This document shows positions 5,436 to 5,949 of a DNA stretch of 5,949 nt, in pieces. The notes beneath the pieces were generated by a model. The model did no database searches and was not told the DNA's origin. It saw nothing but the letters and a program-made list of their open reading frames with translations. The position numbers and the translations under genes were made by a program. The DNA comes from an uncultured Leucobacter sp. (GTDB taxonomy: Bacteria; Actinomycetota; Actinomycetes; Actinomycetales; Microbacteriaceae): assembly GCA_945952575.1 (NCBI GenBank), contig CAMFIY010000185.1, positions 1-5,949 of the forward strand, written 5' to 3'. The stretch's first letter is position 1. Every line of letters starts with the position of its first letter.

Positions 5436-5949
5436 AATCCGCCGAGATCGCGCCACCGGTCAGCCCGGCGACGATGTGCTTCTGCACGAAGAATGCGAAC
5501 ACCGCGACCGGGATGATCGTGACGGTGCCGACGGCGCCGATCTGGCCCCAGAACGTTCCGAGCGGCGTGATGAGCCCCGGCAGGGCCACCGGCAGCGTCT
5601 GGGTCGCCCGTCCGGTCAGCACGAGAGCGAACAGGAACTCGTTCCACGAGTTGACCACGCAGAAGACGGCCGTCGCTGCGAGCCCGCCGCGGGTCAGCGG
5701 CAGGATCACTGTGAAGAAGGTGCGCATGTCCGAGCAGCCGTCCAAGCGCGCGGCCTCGTCGATCGATGTCGGCACCGCGGAGAAGAAGCCGTGCATCATC
5801 CACACCGTGAACGGGATCGAGAACGTGAGGTGCGCTGCGACCACGCCGAGGTAGGTATCGGTGAGGCCGAGATTCGACATGACGGTGAAGAGCGGGACCG
5901 CGAGCACCATCGCGGGGAGCAGTCGCGCCGTCAGCAGCAGGAGCATGAT
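5434..5949 (-). CDS. Carbohydrate ABC transporter permease, MalG type (5' end outside window)
   Basis: 171 residues of the C-terminal part are visible and the frame is still open at the right edge. ATG 5946 is therefore an internal methionine, not the start; these permeases usually have about 270-300 residues. The EAA loop that docks on the ATPase is intact: DEAARLDGCSDMRTFFTVILPL (split as DEAARLDG plus the trailing ILPL). Hydrophobic spans lie before it (LLPAMVLAVPLF, VVAAHLTFSIPFTVWMM) and after it (LAATAVFCVVNSWNEFLFALVL, VGTVTIIPVAVFAFFVQK). The NSWNEFLFALVL segment and the C-terminal KHIVAGLTGGAI end are typical of MalG-like sugar and polyol permeases. Such permeases work with a second permease, a solute-binding lipoprotein and a MsmX/SmoK-type ATPase, none of which is in the window. 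The gene ends 10 nt before the xylulokinase start. Cargo is probably a polyol or pentose, judged from that kinase rather than from the permease itself. Confidence 0.92.
   Translation of the reverse strand: MMLLLLTARLLPAMVLAVPLFTVMSNLGLTDTYLGVVAAHLTFSIPFTVWMMHGFFSAVPTSIDEAARLDGCSDMRTFFTVILPLTRGGLAATAVFCVVNSWNEFLFALVLTGRATQTLPVALPGLITPLGTFWGQIGAVGTVTIIPVAVFAFFVQKHIVAGLTGGAISAD

Noticed and set aside
4865..5854. Plus-strand open frame of 329 codons opposite xylB and the permease
   Set aside because: Antisense shadow with no recognisable domain; it spans the junction of two well-supported genes.
5944..5946. ATG near the right edge considered as the permease start
   Set aside because: The frame stays open to the window edge, the visible 171 residues are too short for this permease family, and N-terminal membrane spans are missing.

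Overview
This 5.95 kb window is high-GC DNA with compact, partly overlapping genes. The gene content and codon use suggest an actinobacterium, probably Microbacteriaceae-like. That placement is inferred from gene families and base composition; there is no rRNA in the window to confirm it. Two genes run off the ends: a family A DNA polymerase at the left edge and a sugar ABC permease at the right edge.

Left block (1-2105, minus strand): a winged-helix regulator with a C-terminal cysteine cluster (SufR/ArsR-like, COG2345 type) is followed 9 nt after its stop codon by a partial PolA-like protein. The second protein is the actinobacterial '3'-5' exonuclease/DNA polymerase' type and its exonuclease half looks degenerate. 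Divergent control region (2106-2226): this is the only clearly AT-rich stretch. It holds a TTGACA-N17-TAACGT promoter firing rightward, four TTCTAA/TTAGAA half-sites in alternating orientation with 24/14/24 spacing, a probable leaderless start for the regulator, and a hairpin at the predicted 5' end of the rightward mRNA.

Middle block (2227-4018, plus strand): a small DoxX-like four-helix membrane protein, a DUF1304 membrane protein and a PfkB-family sugar kinase are arranged as one probable operon. The last two overlap by ATGA. The half-sites sit on the promoter of this block, so the divergent cysteine-cluster regulator is the obvious candidate repressor.

Right block (4020-5949, minus strand): a carbohydrate ABC transporter permease (MalG-like, 5' end outside the window) is followed closely by a xylulokinase of the FGGY family. 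It looks like the distal end of a polyol or pentose uptake operon that begins to the right of the window. The xylulokinase and the PfkB kinase converge with one nucleotide between their stop codons. Together the two kinases could phosphorylate ketose products of polyol oxidation (D-xylulose and D-fructose), though they are on opposite strands and may be independently controlled.

I found no tRNA, rRNA, CRISPR array, insertion sequence or phage gene. The most interesting item is the control region around 2114-2191.
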